DNA of 64,000 bases. Origin: Bog-532 sp963775825 (lineage in GTDB: Bacteria > Actinomycetota > Actinomycetes > Streptosporangiales > Streptosporangiaceae). The stretch is taken from contig CAVZKY010000067.1 in the NCBI GenBank assembly GCA_963775825.1, forward strand, positions 1 to 64,000, given 5' to 3'. Below, one piece after another: positions 23,816 to 32,779 of the stretch (within the stretch, counting starts at the first letter, position 1; each line of letters begins with the position of its first letter). The notes under the pieces are model-generated. The model was not told the origin of the DNA. It saw only the letters and a list, made by a program, of their open reading frames with translations, and made no database searches. The translations under genes and the position numbers were made by a program.

Positions 23816-24087
23816 GTGTTCGCGAACCCCAGCAATGCCCTGACCGCAGATGTGCTGCTGTCAGCCCTGGCTGATGCTCGCGCGCGTAAAGAGCAAGCCG
23901 CCCGGATATGCGCCTGCTGCTGGCTTATGCCCGCGAGTCGCACCCGCGCCCCTACCGGCTAGCCGACCTGGCCCAAGCCGCAGGCATGTCGATCTCCGGC
24001 ATCCGCACCGCCTACACCCCCGCTGACATCGAGACCGTCAGCACCCTGCTCGCCGCGCTCAGGCAGCACATCCCAGCAGCCGATTAG
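23816..24087 (+). pseudogene. Small HTH protein of the AICE, frameshifted
   Basis: From GTG 23816 (AAGGAGACC upstream) the frame reads FANPSNALTADVLLSALADA and RKEQAAR. The expected continuation MRLLLAYARE, PYRLADLAQAAGMSISGIR and TPADIETVSTLLAAL is in another frame, ending at 24087. One base is missing near 23908. The second half carries a clear helix-turn-helix. Proteins of this kind are common small DNA-binding genes in actinomycete integrative elements. Both halves are too short to notice individually. Confidence 0.6.
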
Positions 24088-24105
24088 GCTGCTGGTTCCA
24101 ATAAA

Positions 24106-24143
24106 GGCCGAGCCAGAAGGCCGCTATTTCCTCTGGCTCGGCC
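24106..24143 (+). terminator. Intergenic hairpin 2 of the AICE
   Basis: Perfect 12-bp arms, GGCCGAGCCAGA and TCTGGCTCGGCC, enclose a 14-nt loop containing CCGCTATTTC, matching the loop of hairpin 1. It lies between the small HTH gene and the membrane protein. Confidence 0.6.
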
Positions 24144-24219
24144 CACCGGGACCACCGGCGACGTAACGCCCGGTCCCGCCTTCCCAGCACAAACCCCCTG
24201 GTAAGGAGGAGGTTCCGCC

Positions 24220-25141
24220 ATGCCCAAGTCTAATCGCGGCGGCTCTTTCGGTCGACGCTCCGGCACGGTCACCGTCATCGACGAACCGGTCCGCCGGTCC
24301 TCGATGCGCACCGCGAAAATCGTCTTCCACGTCCTGTGGCCGGTCATCGGCCTGCTGTCCGCCACCGTGCTGGCCAGCAAATGGCATCCCATCCTGGCCC
24401 TGTTCGCCGGGATCGGCATCGGCCTGGTCGTGGCTCTCATCGCCGCTGCCCTGGTGGCGATCTGGCCCGTGCTCCGCACCCTGTGGTGGTGGGCCCCCGA
24501 AATCACCCTCGCCCTGGCCCTGGTGGCCGGATGGGTGGAACTAGCCGACCACACCACCCTGCCGTACCGGATCGGCATCGTCATCACCCTGGTCGGCGTC
24601 CCCGTCGCCATCCGGTCTGTCCGGCAGCCCATCATCGCGCTGGCCTGGTGCCTGATCACCCGGCACCGTATCCGGGTCTGCTTCAGCGAATTCATCATCA
24701 CCAACCGCACCGGCAGCCTGCCGCTCATCTTGTGGGCCATCCCCACCCGCGTCGGCGAACGGGTCTGGATCCACCTGCGGCCCGGCCTGGCCCTGACCGA
24801 CCTGCAAGACACGTACCGACCTGATCGCGGTCGCCTGCTGGGCTGACACCGCCATCGCCGAACCCGCCTCCGGGTCCAACTCCGCGTTCGTCCGGCTCGA
24901 CATCAAACGCCGCGACGCCCTGACCGCACCGGCCAGCACCCCGCTGCTGGATCTGATCACCCCCGGCACCCCGCCCCGCGACCGGGACAACCTGCCGGTC
25001 CCCACCGCACTGGACCTGCCCGACGTGACCGCCACCGAGGTCACCCCCGCCAAGCCAGCGCACCTCGATCCGCGCGGACAAGAAACCCGCGCCTGCCCCG
25101 GCCCCGGCATCCGCCGACCCCGACGTCGCCGACTGGCTCTA
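24220..25141 (+). pseudogene. AICE membrane protein preceding the TraB ATPase, frameshifted
   Basis: The gene begins at ATG 24220 after AAGGAGGAGG. The first 205 residues carry three to four membrane helices (IVFHVLWPVIGLLSATVLAS, LFAGIGIGLVVALIAAALVA) and the segment VGERVWIHLRPGLALTDLQD. The expected continuation DLIAVACWADTAIAEPASG and FVRLDIKRRDALTAP follows after a shift near 24810. A second shift near 25070 leads to the typical ending SADPDVADWL at 25141. Homologues of this layout are encoded just before the FtsK-like transfer ATPase in pSAM2-type elements and are thought to work with it in the membrane. With two shifts it is probably inactive. Confidence 0.6.
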
Positions 25142-25179
25142 GCCAGTCACCTCCGGGGCCTGAGCCACTCTGACGGGAC

Positions 25180-25213
25180 CCCCAGCCCGCACCCCACCAG
25201 GTCTGGGCTGGGG
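25180..25213 (+). terminator. Intergenic hairpin 3 of the AICE
   Basis: CCCCAGCCC and GGGCTGGGG form a 9-bp stem around a 16-nt loop, ending about 18 bases before the ribosome-binding site of the transfer ATPase gene. It may limit read-through into that gene. Confidence 0.5.
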
Positions 25214-25240
25214 TTCCCCTCCCACCCAAGGAGAACCCCC

Positions 25241-26107
25241 ATGAAAGGCCCCGCATCTACACCTGGCACTGTCCCGGTCGGGCCGCTGCTGACCATGTAC
25301 GACCCGATCTACGTCGGCGTCGATGAATTCGGCGCCCCCGTCTACACCCGGCTGATCTACCGCAACCTGCTCGCGGCAGGCGAACCCGGCGGCGGCAAAT
25401 CCGGGCTGCTGAACATCTTCGCCGCCCACGCCGCCCTGTCGGTCAAAAACCGCAACGTGCTGTTCGACGGCAAGCAAGTCGAGCTCGGCATGTGGGACGA
25501 CCTCGCCGACGAATTCGTCGGCCCCGACCTCGACCACGCCCTCATCACCCTGCGCCGCCTGCAGCGCGTGATGGACAACCGCTACACCTGGCTCCGCGCG
25601 CACGGCCGCCGCAAAATCGAGCCCTTCGATGACGTCAACGTCATCACCTCGATCTTCGACGAGATCGCCCTGTACTCCACCGTCCTGGGCACCGAGACCC
25701 AGCAGCGCGAGTTCGTGTCCCTGTTCCGGGACCTGGTAGCCCGCGGCCGCGCCGCCGCCATGCCCGTCATCGCCGCCACCCAGCGCCCATCGGTGGACAT
25801 CATCCCCAAGTCCGTCCGGGACCTGTTCGGCTACCGGGCCGCGTTCCGCTGCACCTCCACCGGCAGCAGCAACATCATCCTCGGCGACGGCTGGTCCGAA
25901 GCCGGCTTCGACGCCACCGACATCGCCCCCACCAACCCCGGTGTGGCCTACCTGATCACCGAAGGCGGCGTCCCCCGCAAGATCAAGGCCGCCTACCTGA
26001 CCGATGACCAGATCATCGCCCTGGCCGACCACGCCGCCTGGACCCGCCGCAGCTCCGGCCTCCTGGCCCCTGCCTCCACCACCCCGGCGACCGCCCACGT
26101 CGCCTAA
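25241..26107 (+). CDS. TraB/FtsK-SpoIIIE-type DNA translocase of the AICE
   Basis: ATG 25241 follows AAGGAGAAC. The 288-residue protein has Walker A GEPGGGKSG (residues about 48-56), a Walker B-like VITSIFDEIALY and the sensor-like ATQRPSVDIIPKSVRDLFGY. It corresponds to the motor domain of the actinomycete conjugation ATPases that move double-stranded DNA between hyphae. It is shorter than classical TraB and lacks its own membrane helices; these may be supplied by the upstream membrane protein, which is broken. The frame is intact. Confidence 0.75.
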   Translation: MKGPASTPGTVPVGPLLTMYDPIYVGVDEFGAPVYTRLIYRNLLAAGEPGGGKSGLLNIFAAHAALSVKNRNVLFDGKQVELGMWDDLADEFVGPDLDHALITLRRLQRVMDNRYTWLRAHGRRKIEPFDDVNVITSIFDEIALYSTVLGTETQQREFVSLFRDLVARGRAAAMPVIAATQRPSVDIIPKSVRDLFGYRAAFRCTSTGSSNIILGDGWSEAGFDATDIAPTNPGVAYLITEGGVPRKIKAAYLTDDQIIALADHAAWTRRSSGLLAPASTTPATAHVA

Positions 26108-26129
26108 CCCACCCCGAAGGGAAACCGTC

Positions 26130-27482
26130 ATGTACTACAGCACCCAGCCCGCCATCCGCGAGCAGTTCATCACCGGGCTCCGCGAACTGGCCGCCTACCT
26201 CGACAGCTCACCCCGCCATGCCCGTCCCCACCTACGGGACCGACATCACGTGTCCACACCGATCACACCGACTAGGCCGGCGGGGCCTGCTGCCCGGCCC
26301 GCGGGCGGGGACCCGGCCGAGCGTCCCGTCCCGCCAGGCCTGCTCGTATTAGGCGGCGGGCGGCCGCCGGTGCGCCGCATCACCCGCGCGGTGTTGTACC
26401 AGCTGGCCCATTCGCTGGTGGCCGCCTCCACCTGGGCGGGGGTTTCCCACGGCCCCAGGTGATCGATGACCTCGGCCTTGTACAGCCCGATGATGCTCTC
26501 CGCCAGCGCGTTATCGTAAGAGTCCCCGACGGACCCGACCGACGGCGCGATGCCCGCGGCCACCAGCTCGGCGCCGTAGCGGATGGACAGGTACTCGCTG
26601 CCGGCGTTGCTGCGGTGGGTCAGCCCGGCCACCTTCACCCCCTGCCGGGCCCGGTAGGTGACTGCCATCACCAGCGCGTCCAGCACCAGGTCCGTGCTGT
26701 GGCTGGCGGCGGTGCGCCACCCGGTGATCAGCCGGGCGAACGTGTCGATCACGAACGCGGTGTACGCGGTGCCCGCCCAGGTGGATACGAAGGTGAAGTC
26801 GACCACCCACAGCCGGTCCGGGGCATCCGGCGCGAAGTCCCTGTTGACCAGGTTCCTCCGGCCGGTCCTGCGCCGGATCGGAACGCGTGGTGCGCACCTT
26901 GTAGCCGCCGCGGCGCACCCCGCGCAGCCCGAGTTTCCGCATCAGCCGCTCCACGGTGCACCGGGCCGCCGCGATGCCCTCGCGGTTGAGCTGGTCCCAT
27001 ACCTTCCAGGCGCCGTACCGTTCCTTGCTGTCCTTGTAGACGCGCAGGATCTGTTTCTCCAGCGCGGCATCACCGAGCGCCCGGGCCGGTAGCGGCCGCG
27101 CCCGGGCCGCGTAGTATCCCGACGGCGAGATCGCCACGCGGCCTGCCGCAGCGCCCGGCACATAGGCTCGACCCCGAACTGGTCCCGGAAAGCCTCGATG
27201 AAGGCCACCACCAGGGCTACCGGTGGTCGAGCTCGGCCGCGAAAAAAGCGCTCGCCGTGCGCAAGATCGCATCACCCGGACGGCGGACGCGGCCAGGTCG
27301 CCCACATCGCCGCCATGCTCGGCGCCACCATCACCGACGACACCCGCAACGGCGGCCACCTGACCGCCACCCGCATGTTCGGCCCCATCGGCTACACCGT
27401 CGTGTCCATCCCGGCCACCGTCATGGCCGCCCACCACGCCTACACCACCTACAGCGGCTGCGTCACCCCGGACATGTCATGA
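26130..27482 (+). pseudogene. Small AICE gene split by an IS3-family insertion
   Basis: The 5' part (ATG 26130, after GAAGGGAAACC) reads IREQFITGLRELAAYLDSSP. A shift near 26209 leads to PAMPVPTYGTDIT, and then the sequence turns into insertion-sequence DNA at about 26240. The 3' part resumes near 27216 with VELGRE, and the frame ending at 27482 reads VAHIAAMLGATITDDTRNGG and YTVVSIPATVMAAHHAYTTY. The two parts belong to a small conserved AICE protein of unknown function of about 130 residues. Its stop overlaps the next start (ATGA). Confidence 0.6.
26240..27215 (-). mobile_element. Degraded IS3-family insertion (orfB remnant)
   Basis: On the minus strand three frames together give an IS3-type OrfB. 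It starts AFRDQFGVEPMCRALR, continues ISPSGYYAARARP and KERYGAWKVWDQLNREGI, then after another shift WVVDFTFVSTWAGTAYTAFV and DNALAESIIGLYKAEVI. The first catalytic D (WVVDF) and the E (LAESI) remain. The second motif, normally HSDRGSQY, reads HRSNAGSEY, so its aspartate is lost. OrfA is absent. The element is inactive and its ends are placed from the interrupted gene to within about 10 bp. Confidence 0.65.
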
Positions 27483-27760
27483 CCGGCAACCTGGTCATCT
27501 GGCTGGACGACGAATACGCCCTGTCCGGCTGCGCACTGCATGACAGCAGGAACCCGGCCGTGGCCTGGCTGGACGCCCAATTCACCTACCGGTGGGCCAC
27601 CTTGGCCTACCTGGACGACAACGACCCGATACCCGGCCCGGACTGCATCCGGCCGATGGCCGAGCTCATCGACCAGCTCGCCGACGCTCTCGAAGACCCG
27701 GACGCTTCGATGGACATCCGCCGATCGGACTATGACGATCCGGGCCGGTGGTGGCTATGA
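27479..27760 (+). CDS. Small acidic AICE protein
   Basis: This 93-residue protein starts at an ATG overlapping the previous stop (ATGA) and ends overlapping the next start in the same way. It reads VIWLDDEYALSGCALHDSRN, then RPMAELIDQLADALEDPDA. It is strongly acidic with no membrane segment. I do not recognise the family. The tight coupling on both sides suggests it acts with its neighbours in the element. Confidence 0.55.
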   Translation: MTGNLVIWLDDEYALSGCALHDSRNPAVAWLDAQFTYRWATLAYLDDNDPIPGPDCIRPMAELIDQLADALEDPDASMDIRRSDYDDPGRWWL

Positions 27761-28648
27761 CCACCCGCACCCGGCTACCGGACTACTACGCCACCCTCGG
27801 CGTCCCCGCCGACGCCACCACGGCGCAGATCAAGAAGGCCTACCGCAAGCTGGCCCGCCAGCATCACCCCGACACCAACCCCGGCGACACCGATGCCGCC
27901 GACCGGTTCAAAGCCATCACCGAGGCCTATGAGGTCCTGACCGACCCGGCCCGCCGCCAGGCCTATGACGCCACCCGGCCCCCGGTCACCTCCACCACCC
28001 TCACCACCCCCGGCCCGGACGGCCCGGCCATCAGCGCCGTCGTCCGCGTGCTGGAAGACATCTGGTCCGCCATCCGGGCCCGGCACGGCGAAGTCCCCGC
28101 CGTGGTCATCATCATCGCGTCCGGCACCGACCGCAAACAGCCCGTCTGGGGCCACCACGCCCCCGGCCGCTGGCACACCGGCCACGGGCAACGCGCCGAA
28201 ATCATGATCAGCGGCGAAGGACTCGGCCGCACCCCCCAAGACGTCCTCGGCACCCTGCTGCACGAGGCCGCCCACGCCCTGGCCGCCGCACGCGGCATCA
28301 AAGACACCTCCCGCCAGGGCCGCTACCACAACACCAAATACAAGATGCTCGCCGAAGAACTCGGCATCACCGTCACCTTCGACCCCGCCATCGGCTGGTC
28401 CATCACCTCGGTCCCCGGCCACACCGCCGAGGACTACGCCAGACCAGCTGGCCGCCCTGCAAGCCGCCATGACCTTGTGGCGGACCAGTGAAGAACTGGC
28501 CCCTACCCAGCGGCGCAACTCCAACCTGATCGCTGCCATCTGCCCCTGTGGCCGCAGCATCCGCGCCGCCGCCTCCACCCTCGCCGAAGCCCCCATCATC
28601 TGCACCGCCTGCGGCGAGCCCTTCACGCCCAAGAACGCTGACGCTTAA
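27757..28648 (+). pseudogene. J-domain plus SprT-like metalloprotease plus zinc-ribbon protein, frameshifted
   Basis: Residues 8-75 are a DnaJ J-domain (DYYATLGVPADATTAQIKKA, HPD in the loop, YEVLTDPARRQAYD). Residues about 90-225 carry a SprT-like domain with the zinc-protease motif HEAAH within TLLHEAAHALAAARGI, then RYHNTKYKMLAEELGI. Near 28440 the frame shifts. The expected end, DQLAALQAAMTLWRTSEELA and a zinc ribbon with C-x-C (ICPCGRS) and C-x2-C (ICTACGEPF), finishes at TAA 28646-28648 inside the operator palindrome. AICE homologues usually have only the SprT-like and ribbon parts; the J-domain is the unusual feature. If translated as is, it loses only the ribbon. Confidence 0.65.
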
Positions 28649-28654
28649 GCGCCA
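28639..28654. promoter_or_regulatory. AICE operator palindrome, copy 2
   Basis: TGACGCTTAAGCGCCA differs from the perfect palindrome at one position in its right half and is followed by AAAAC. It overlaps the stop codon of the SprT-like gene and lies upstream of the unit beginning at 28822. Confidence 0.6.
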
Positions 28655-28746
28655 AAACCCGCGTTCACGGCATCTGCCCGCACGCCACCTCTGCCCGGTC
28701 ATCTCCCCGGGACGCGTGCGGTCTTTCTCCCCCTCAGTACATGGCT

Positions 28747-28786
28747 CGGGGACCGGTCCTTGCCTGCCCAGACAGCCCGGTCCCCG
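28747..28786 (+). terminator. Intergenic hairpin 4 of the AICE
   Basis: CGGGGACCGG and CCGGTCCCCG form a perfect 10-bp stem around a 20-nt loop, about 35 bases before the next start codon. It resembles in size and position the hairpins at 23710, 24106 and 25180. Confidence 0.55.
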
Positions 28787-28821
28787 GCCTACCCACCATC
28801 CCCGAAAAGGACGTGGACACC

Positions 28822-29250
28822 ATGCACCCTACCCAGCTCGCCCCCACCGGCCGCCGCGTCGGCTACCTGGACGACTGCCTCGCCCGGGGCCTGTGGATCG
28901 ACTTCTACGACCCCGACGGCGGCAAATACGGCCTGCCCACCTACCCCTACCACTGCGCCCCCGACGGCCTGCTGACCATCCGGCAGCTCCGCGACAAGGG
29001 CCTGCGCCCCGGCGGTCAGCCTGTTGCCGCGCAAATCCTGTGGCGCCGCCGCAAGCGCCTGATCACCGCCTACCTCTACCGCATCGACCTGGCCAAGCCC
29101 AAACGCCAGGCCACCCCCGCCCAATTGGCGGCCATCGGCAAAGCCCTGGCCGCCCGCCGCACCTGCCCCACCTGCGGCACCGAAAAGGACTACTACATCC
29201 CGCTGTCAACCGGCGAATGCAACGACTGCACCGGCCAGAGGCACCGATGA
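28822..29250 (+). CDS. RRQRL-motif-type zinc-binding AICE protein
   Basis: ATG 28822 follows AAAAGGACG. The 142-residue protein reads GYLDDCLARGLWIDFYDPDG, then LTIRQLRDKGLRPGGQPVAA, then WRRRKRLITAYLYRIDLAKP, a variant of the RRQRL motif. It ends with a zinc ribbon CPTCGTEKDYYIPLSTGEC. Such proteins are common in actinomycete integrative elements next to the replication gene. Their task is not known; DNA or RNA binding is likely. Its stop overlaps the start of the next gene. Confidence 0.65.
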   Translation: MHPTQLAPTGRRVGYLDDCLARGLWIDFYDPDGGKYGLPTYPYHCAPDGLLTIRQLRDKGLRPGGQPVAAQILWRRRKRLITAYLYRIDLAKPKRQATPAQLAAIGKALAARRTCPTCGTEKDYYIPLSTGECNDCTGQRHR

Positions 29251-29617
29251 TGGCCCCGCCCACCGATCGGCGATCCGGTGTCAACCGATCATTGACACCA
29301 AAACGGCGCAAGCGGGTCACCGAGAACGACGAGTACGCCGCCTTCCTCACCCGCGCCCTGCGCGCTTACAGCCGCCGCATCGCCACCGGCGACATCGACG
29401 CCCTCACCGCCATGGCCACCCTGGCCGCCGACCTCGACCACGCCATGACCGAAGCCATCACCGAACTGCGCGCCCGGCACGGCTACTCCTGGGCCGACAT
29501 CGGCACCCGGCTCGGCATCACCCGCCAGGCCGCCCAGCAACGCTGGGGCACCCCCCCACCACTCCGCCTCCGGTCACGACCATCGACAGCACCCGCGATG
29601 CGGGGAGCTGCCCGTGA
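29247..29617 (+). pseudogene. HTH protein of the AICE with a poly-C frameshift
   Basis: From ATG 29247 (coupled to the previous stop by ATGA) the frame reads DEYAAFLTRALRAYSRRIAT, DIDALTAMATLAADLDHAMT and YSWADIGTRLGITRQAAQQR, a clear helix-turn-helix near residue 95. A run of seven C after WGT changes the frame. With one base fewer or two more, the protein ends TIDSTRDAGSCP at TGA 29617, overlapping the GTG of the initiator gene, which is the expected arrangement. As written, the frame runs on without sense into the next gene. The HTH itself is intact. Confidence 0.6.
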
Positions 29618-31260
29618 CCCGATCCGGCCCGACGCTGGCTCCCGCACCCGGACCCCACCACGGCCCGGGCACGGGGGCGAACGCCGCACCCGGCTTCCCC
29701 GGCATCTTCGACCCCTGGCAGGTCCATGCCCGCGACAGCGCGTTCATCCGCGCCCGCGACGGCTACCTGGCCACCATCCGCCACGACCCCGGCCCACCGG
29801 AATACTTCGCCGCCAGCGACCTCTACCCCGGCGCCTACGACCGGTGGCTCGATCACATCTGGCCCGCCGCCGGATGCACCCACCCCATCCGCCTCGGCGG
29901 CCAGATCCACCGCATCGACCCCGCCACCGGGGAAATCCTCACCACCACCCCCACCTCGGCCCTGCCGGACGGAGTGATCTACAAAGCCTGCGGCAACCGC
30001 CGCACCTCCGCCTGCCCGTCCTGCGCCGAGACCTACCGCCGCGACGCCTTCCAGCTCCTCCGCGCCGGGCTGATCGGCGGCAAAGGCATCCCCGAACACG
30101 TCTCCGGTCACCCGGCCGTGTTCGCCACCTTCACCGCCCCCTCCTTCGGCCCCGTCCACACCCGCCCCGTCCGGGCCCACACCTGCGCCAGCAAAGCCGA
30201 CTGCACCTGCAAACCGGAGCCCTGCCACGCCCGCCGCGACACCGAAACCTGCCCGCACGGCCGCAAGCTGGCCTGCTTCACCCGCCACCGCCGCGACGAC
30301 CCCAAACTCGGGCAGCCGATCTGCCCGGACTGCTACGACTACGCCGCCGCCGTGGTGTGGAACAACAACACCGGCGAACTGTGGCGCCGCACCAAACAAG
30401 CCATCGAACGCCACCTCAACCAGCTCGCCCGCCACCGCGGGACTCGCCTACGGCGTCCGCGTCTCAGCACGGCAAAGCCGCCGAATACCAGGCCCGCGGC
30501 GCGGTCCACTTCCACGTCCTGCTCCGCCTCGACGGCCTGGACGAGCTCGACCCCGCCCGGCTCCTGCCCCCACCGCCCGGGATCACCGTCGCCGACCTCG
30601 AAGACGCCACCCGGCACGCCGCCGCCACCATCACGCTACCTGACCCCGCCGCACCCGGCCATGCCCCCGGGCTGGCTCATCGCGTGGGGGACCGAGCTGG
30701 ACGTGCGGGTCATCACCATGCGGGGCACCGGCACCGTCACCGACCTCATGGTCGCCAGCTACCTCGCCAAATACTCCACCAAAGGCACCGAGGTCACCGG
30801 CCACACCTCGGCCCGCCTCACCCCGGCCACCGTCGAGCTGCACGCCGATGTCACCGGCACTCATACCGAACGGCTCATTCACGCCTGCTGGAAGCTCGGC
30901 GCCCACCCCGACTACCGCAGCCTCCAGCGATGGGCTCACATGCTCGGCTTCGGCGGCCACTTCCTCACCAAAGGCCGCCACTACTCGATCACCTTCGCCG
31001 CCCTGCGCGCCGCCCGCATCACCTACCGCCGCACCCAGGACCCCGGCCCCGAACACGGCCCGATCCGCACCGCCGACCACGCGGCCGAGGAAACCACCCT
31101 CATCGTCGGCAACCTCACCTACGCCGGAACCGGCTGGAAAACCACCGGAGACGCCCTCCTCGCCAACACCGCCGCCGACCAAGCCAGAAAACGACGCCAA
31201 GCCGGAAACGAAGAACTCACCGGCCAATACAACAGCACCACCGGCCGTCAGGCCGCATAA
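29614..31260 (+). pseudogene. repSA: RepSA-like replication initiator, frameshifted
   Basis: The gene starts at GTG 29614. Its first 270 residues contain zinc-binding cysteine clusters (ACGNRRTSACPSCAETYRRD) and ICPDCYDYAAAVVWNNNTGE, as in RepSA of pSAM2-type elements. The catalytic region GKAAEYQARGAVHFHVLLRL, with the HFH metal triad of rolling-circle initiators, lies in a different frame. The C-terminal part (VASYLAKYSTKGTEVTGHTS, RWAHMLGFGGHFLTKGRHYS) returns to the first frame. At least two shifts, near 30440 and 30640, are needed. An active form would nick the element's origin for rolling-circle replication after excision. Confidence 0.65.
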
Positions 31261-31277
31261 CCCACCTGCCGCCATAT

Positions 31278-31293
31278 TGACGCTTAAGCGTCA
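31278..31293. promoter_or_regulatory. AICE operator palindrome, copy 3
   Basis: TGACGCTTAAGCGTCA is perfect here and extends to 18 bp with flanking T and A, followed by AAAC. It lies 41 bp upstream of the xis start, a position from which a repressor could block xis-int transcription. Confidence 0.65.
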
Positions 31294-31334
31294 AAACCTT
31301 ATGAGGTAACTTCACGGGAAGGGAAAGAACCGTA

Positions 31335-31562
31335 ATGGCTGTCGTGTCAGCACCTGACCCGGAACAGCTGAACGACCTTCAGCTCTACCGGGTCAAAGAT
31401 GCGATGCGGCTATTGAACCTGAGCCGCACCGTCATCTATGAACAGTTCCGGGCAGGACGGCTCCGGTCAGTCCAGCAAGGCCGGGCCCGGCTAATTACCG
31501 CCGACGCGATACGCGATTACATCACTCTCCTCAAGGACGAAGCGAAGGAGACGGCAACGTGA
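31335..31562 (+). CDS. xis: Excisionase-like MerR/HTH protein
   Basis: ATG 31335 is preceded by GGGAAGGG. The 75-residue protein is one excisionase-type winged helix: LYRVKDAMRLLNLSRTVIYE, FRAGRLRSVQQGRARLITAD and a short C-terminal helix. In this family it bends DNA at the attachment site and directs the integrase to excision. Its stop overlaps the integrase start (GTGA), so the two are translated together. The operator at 31278 probably controls both. Confidence 0.85.
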   Translation: MAVVSAPDPEQLNDLQLYRVKDAMRLLNLSRTVIYEQFRAGRLRSVQQGRARLITADAIRDYITLLKDEAKETAT

Positions 31563-32758
31563 CAACGCGGAGGGCGCGCGGCGACGGCGGCTTGCACTGG
31601 GATGACAAGCGTCAGCGCTGGATCGCCTCCGTGACCATCGGCTACGACGGCCGGGGCAAGCGGATCACCCGCAGGGCGAGCGGGAAGACCAAGACCGAAG
31701 CCAAGACCAAGCTGCGCGAACTCCTCCGCGACCAGGACGACGGCGTGCCCACTCCCGTAGACGGCTACACCGTCGCCGACGCGGTGGCCTACTGGCTCAC
31801 CTACGGGTTGCGGGGCCGTGATGAGGCCACCGTCTCCAACTACACCACCTTGGCCAAGACGCACATCCTGCCCACTCTCGGCAGGCGGAAACTGCGCGAA
31901 TTGTCCGCCGAGGACGTAGACCAATGGCTAACCACTGAATCACGCCAATGCAGTACCCGCACATTGCGGCTGCTGCATTCCATTCTTAGCCGCAGCATCC
32001 GCAACGCTCAGGCACGGGACAAAGTACGCCGCAATGTCGTTCTGCTATGCGACGTGCCAACGGGCCGTAAAGGGCGGCCATCCAAAGCGCTGACACTCAG
32101 CCAGGCAACAGCCATCATCAACGCCGCCGCCGAATCACGGTTGTACGCCTACATCGTGCTTTCCCTGCTGATCGGCGCCCGCACCGAAGAACTGCGCGCC
32201 CTGCGCTGGTGCTATGTGGACCTGTCCGGGAGCCCGGACGCGGCCCCGCCGGTCCCGCCGTCAATCTCGGTGCTGCGCTCGGTCCGCGCCGGGGGAGACA
32301 CCAAAACCCGCCGGTCCCGGCGGGCTCTGGCCATGCCGCAACGGTGCGTGGACGCGCTCAGCGCGCTATGGGACAAGCGGACATGCGGGCACACCGAGCG
32401 CGCCAAGTGCGATTGCCTGGTGTTCACGACCCGTGTCGGGACGCCGCTGGACACGCACAACGTACGGCGTGATTTCCGGAAGGTCGCCGAGGCGGCCGGG
32501 CTCATAGCGGGGGAGTGGACACCCCGCGAGCTGCGGCACAGCTTCGTGTCGCTGCTGTCCGATGACGGCATGCCGATCGAGCACATCGCCCGCCTGGTCG
32601 GCCACACCAGCACGGCCGTTACCGAGACCGTCTACCGGCAGCAGATCCGGCCCGTCATCGTCGGAGGGGCCGAAGCGATGGACCGCATCTTCCGCGAGAG
32701 CGCTACGGCATCTGAGCCGATAGTCACTCACTTAGTCACTCAGAGGCCGATTCCATGA
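31559..32758 (+). CDS. int: Tyrosine site-specific integrase
   Basis: This 399-residue tyrosine recombinase has an AP2/arm-binding-like N-terminus (residues about 10-65), a core-binding domain (YTVADAVAYWLTYGLRGRDE) and a catalytic domain with R208 (IGARTEELRALRW), the TPRELRHSF block with R326, H349 (LVGHTS) and nucleophile Y359 (ETVYRQQ). It is intact and coupled to xis. The gene ends 22 bp from the 3' end of tRNA-Pro, which is therefore the likely attachment site. I did not find the duplicated tRNA 3' end on the other side of the element by eye. Confidence 0.9.
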   Translation: MTTRRARGDGGLHWDDKRQRWIASVTIGYDGRGKRITRRASGKTKTEAKTKLRELLRDQDDGVPTPVDGYTVADAVAYWLTYGLRGRDEATVSNYTTLAKTHILPTLGRRKLRELSAEDVDQWLTTESRQCSTRTLRLLHSILSRSIRNAQARDKVRRNVVLLCDVPTGRKGRPSKALTLSQATAIINAAAESRLYAYIVLSLLIGARTEELRALRWCYVDLSGSPDAAPPVPPSISVLRSVRAGGDTKTRRSRRALAMPQRCVDALSALWDKRTCGHTERAKCDCLVFTTRVGTPLDTHNVRRDFRKVAEAAGLIAGEWTPRELRHSFVSLLSDDGMPIEHIARLVGHTSTAVTETVYRQQIRPVIVGGAEAMDRIFRESATASEPIVTHLVTQRPIP

Positions 32759-32779
32759 TCGGAAGTTGCCTCTGACCAG

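Noticed and set aside
28548..31280. 910-codon plus-strand frame rich in Pro and Arg
   Set aside because: It crosses several real AICE genes in other frames and is readable only because of high GC. Short pieces of it correspond to genuine HTH and RepSA segments after frameshifts.
22973..32758. Duplicate of the tRNA-Pro 3' end at the left end of the AICE
   Set aside because: I looked for CGGGATTTGAACCCG-like sequence between 13 and 24 kb and did not find a convincing copy, so I do not state the left boundary.
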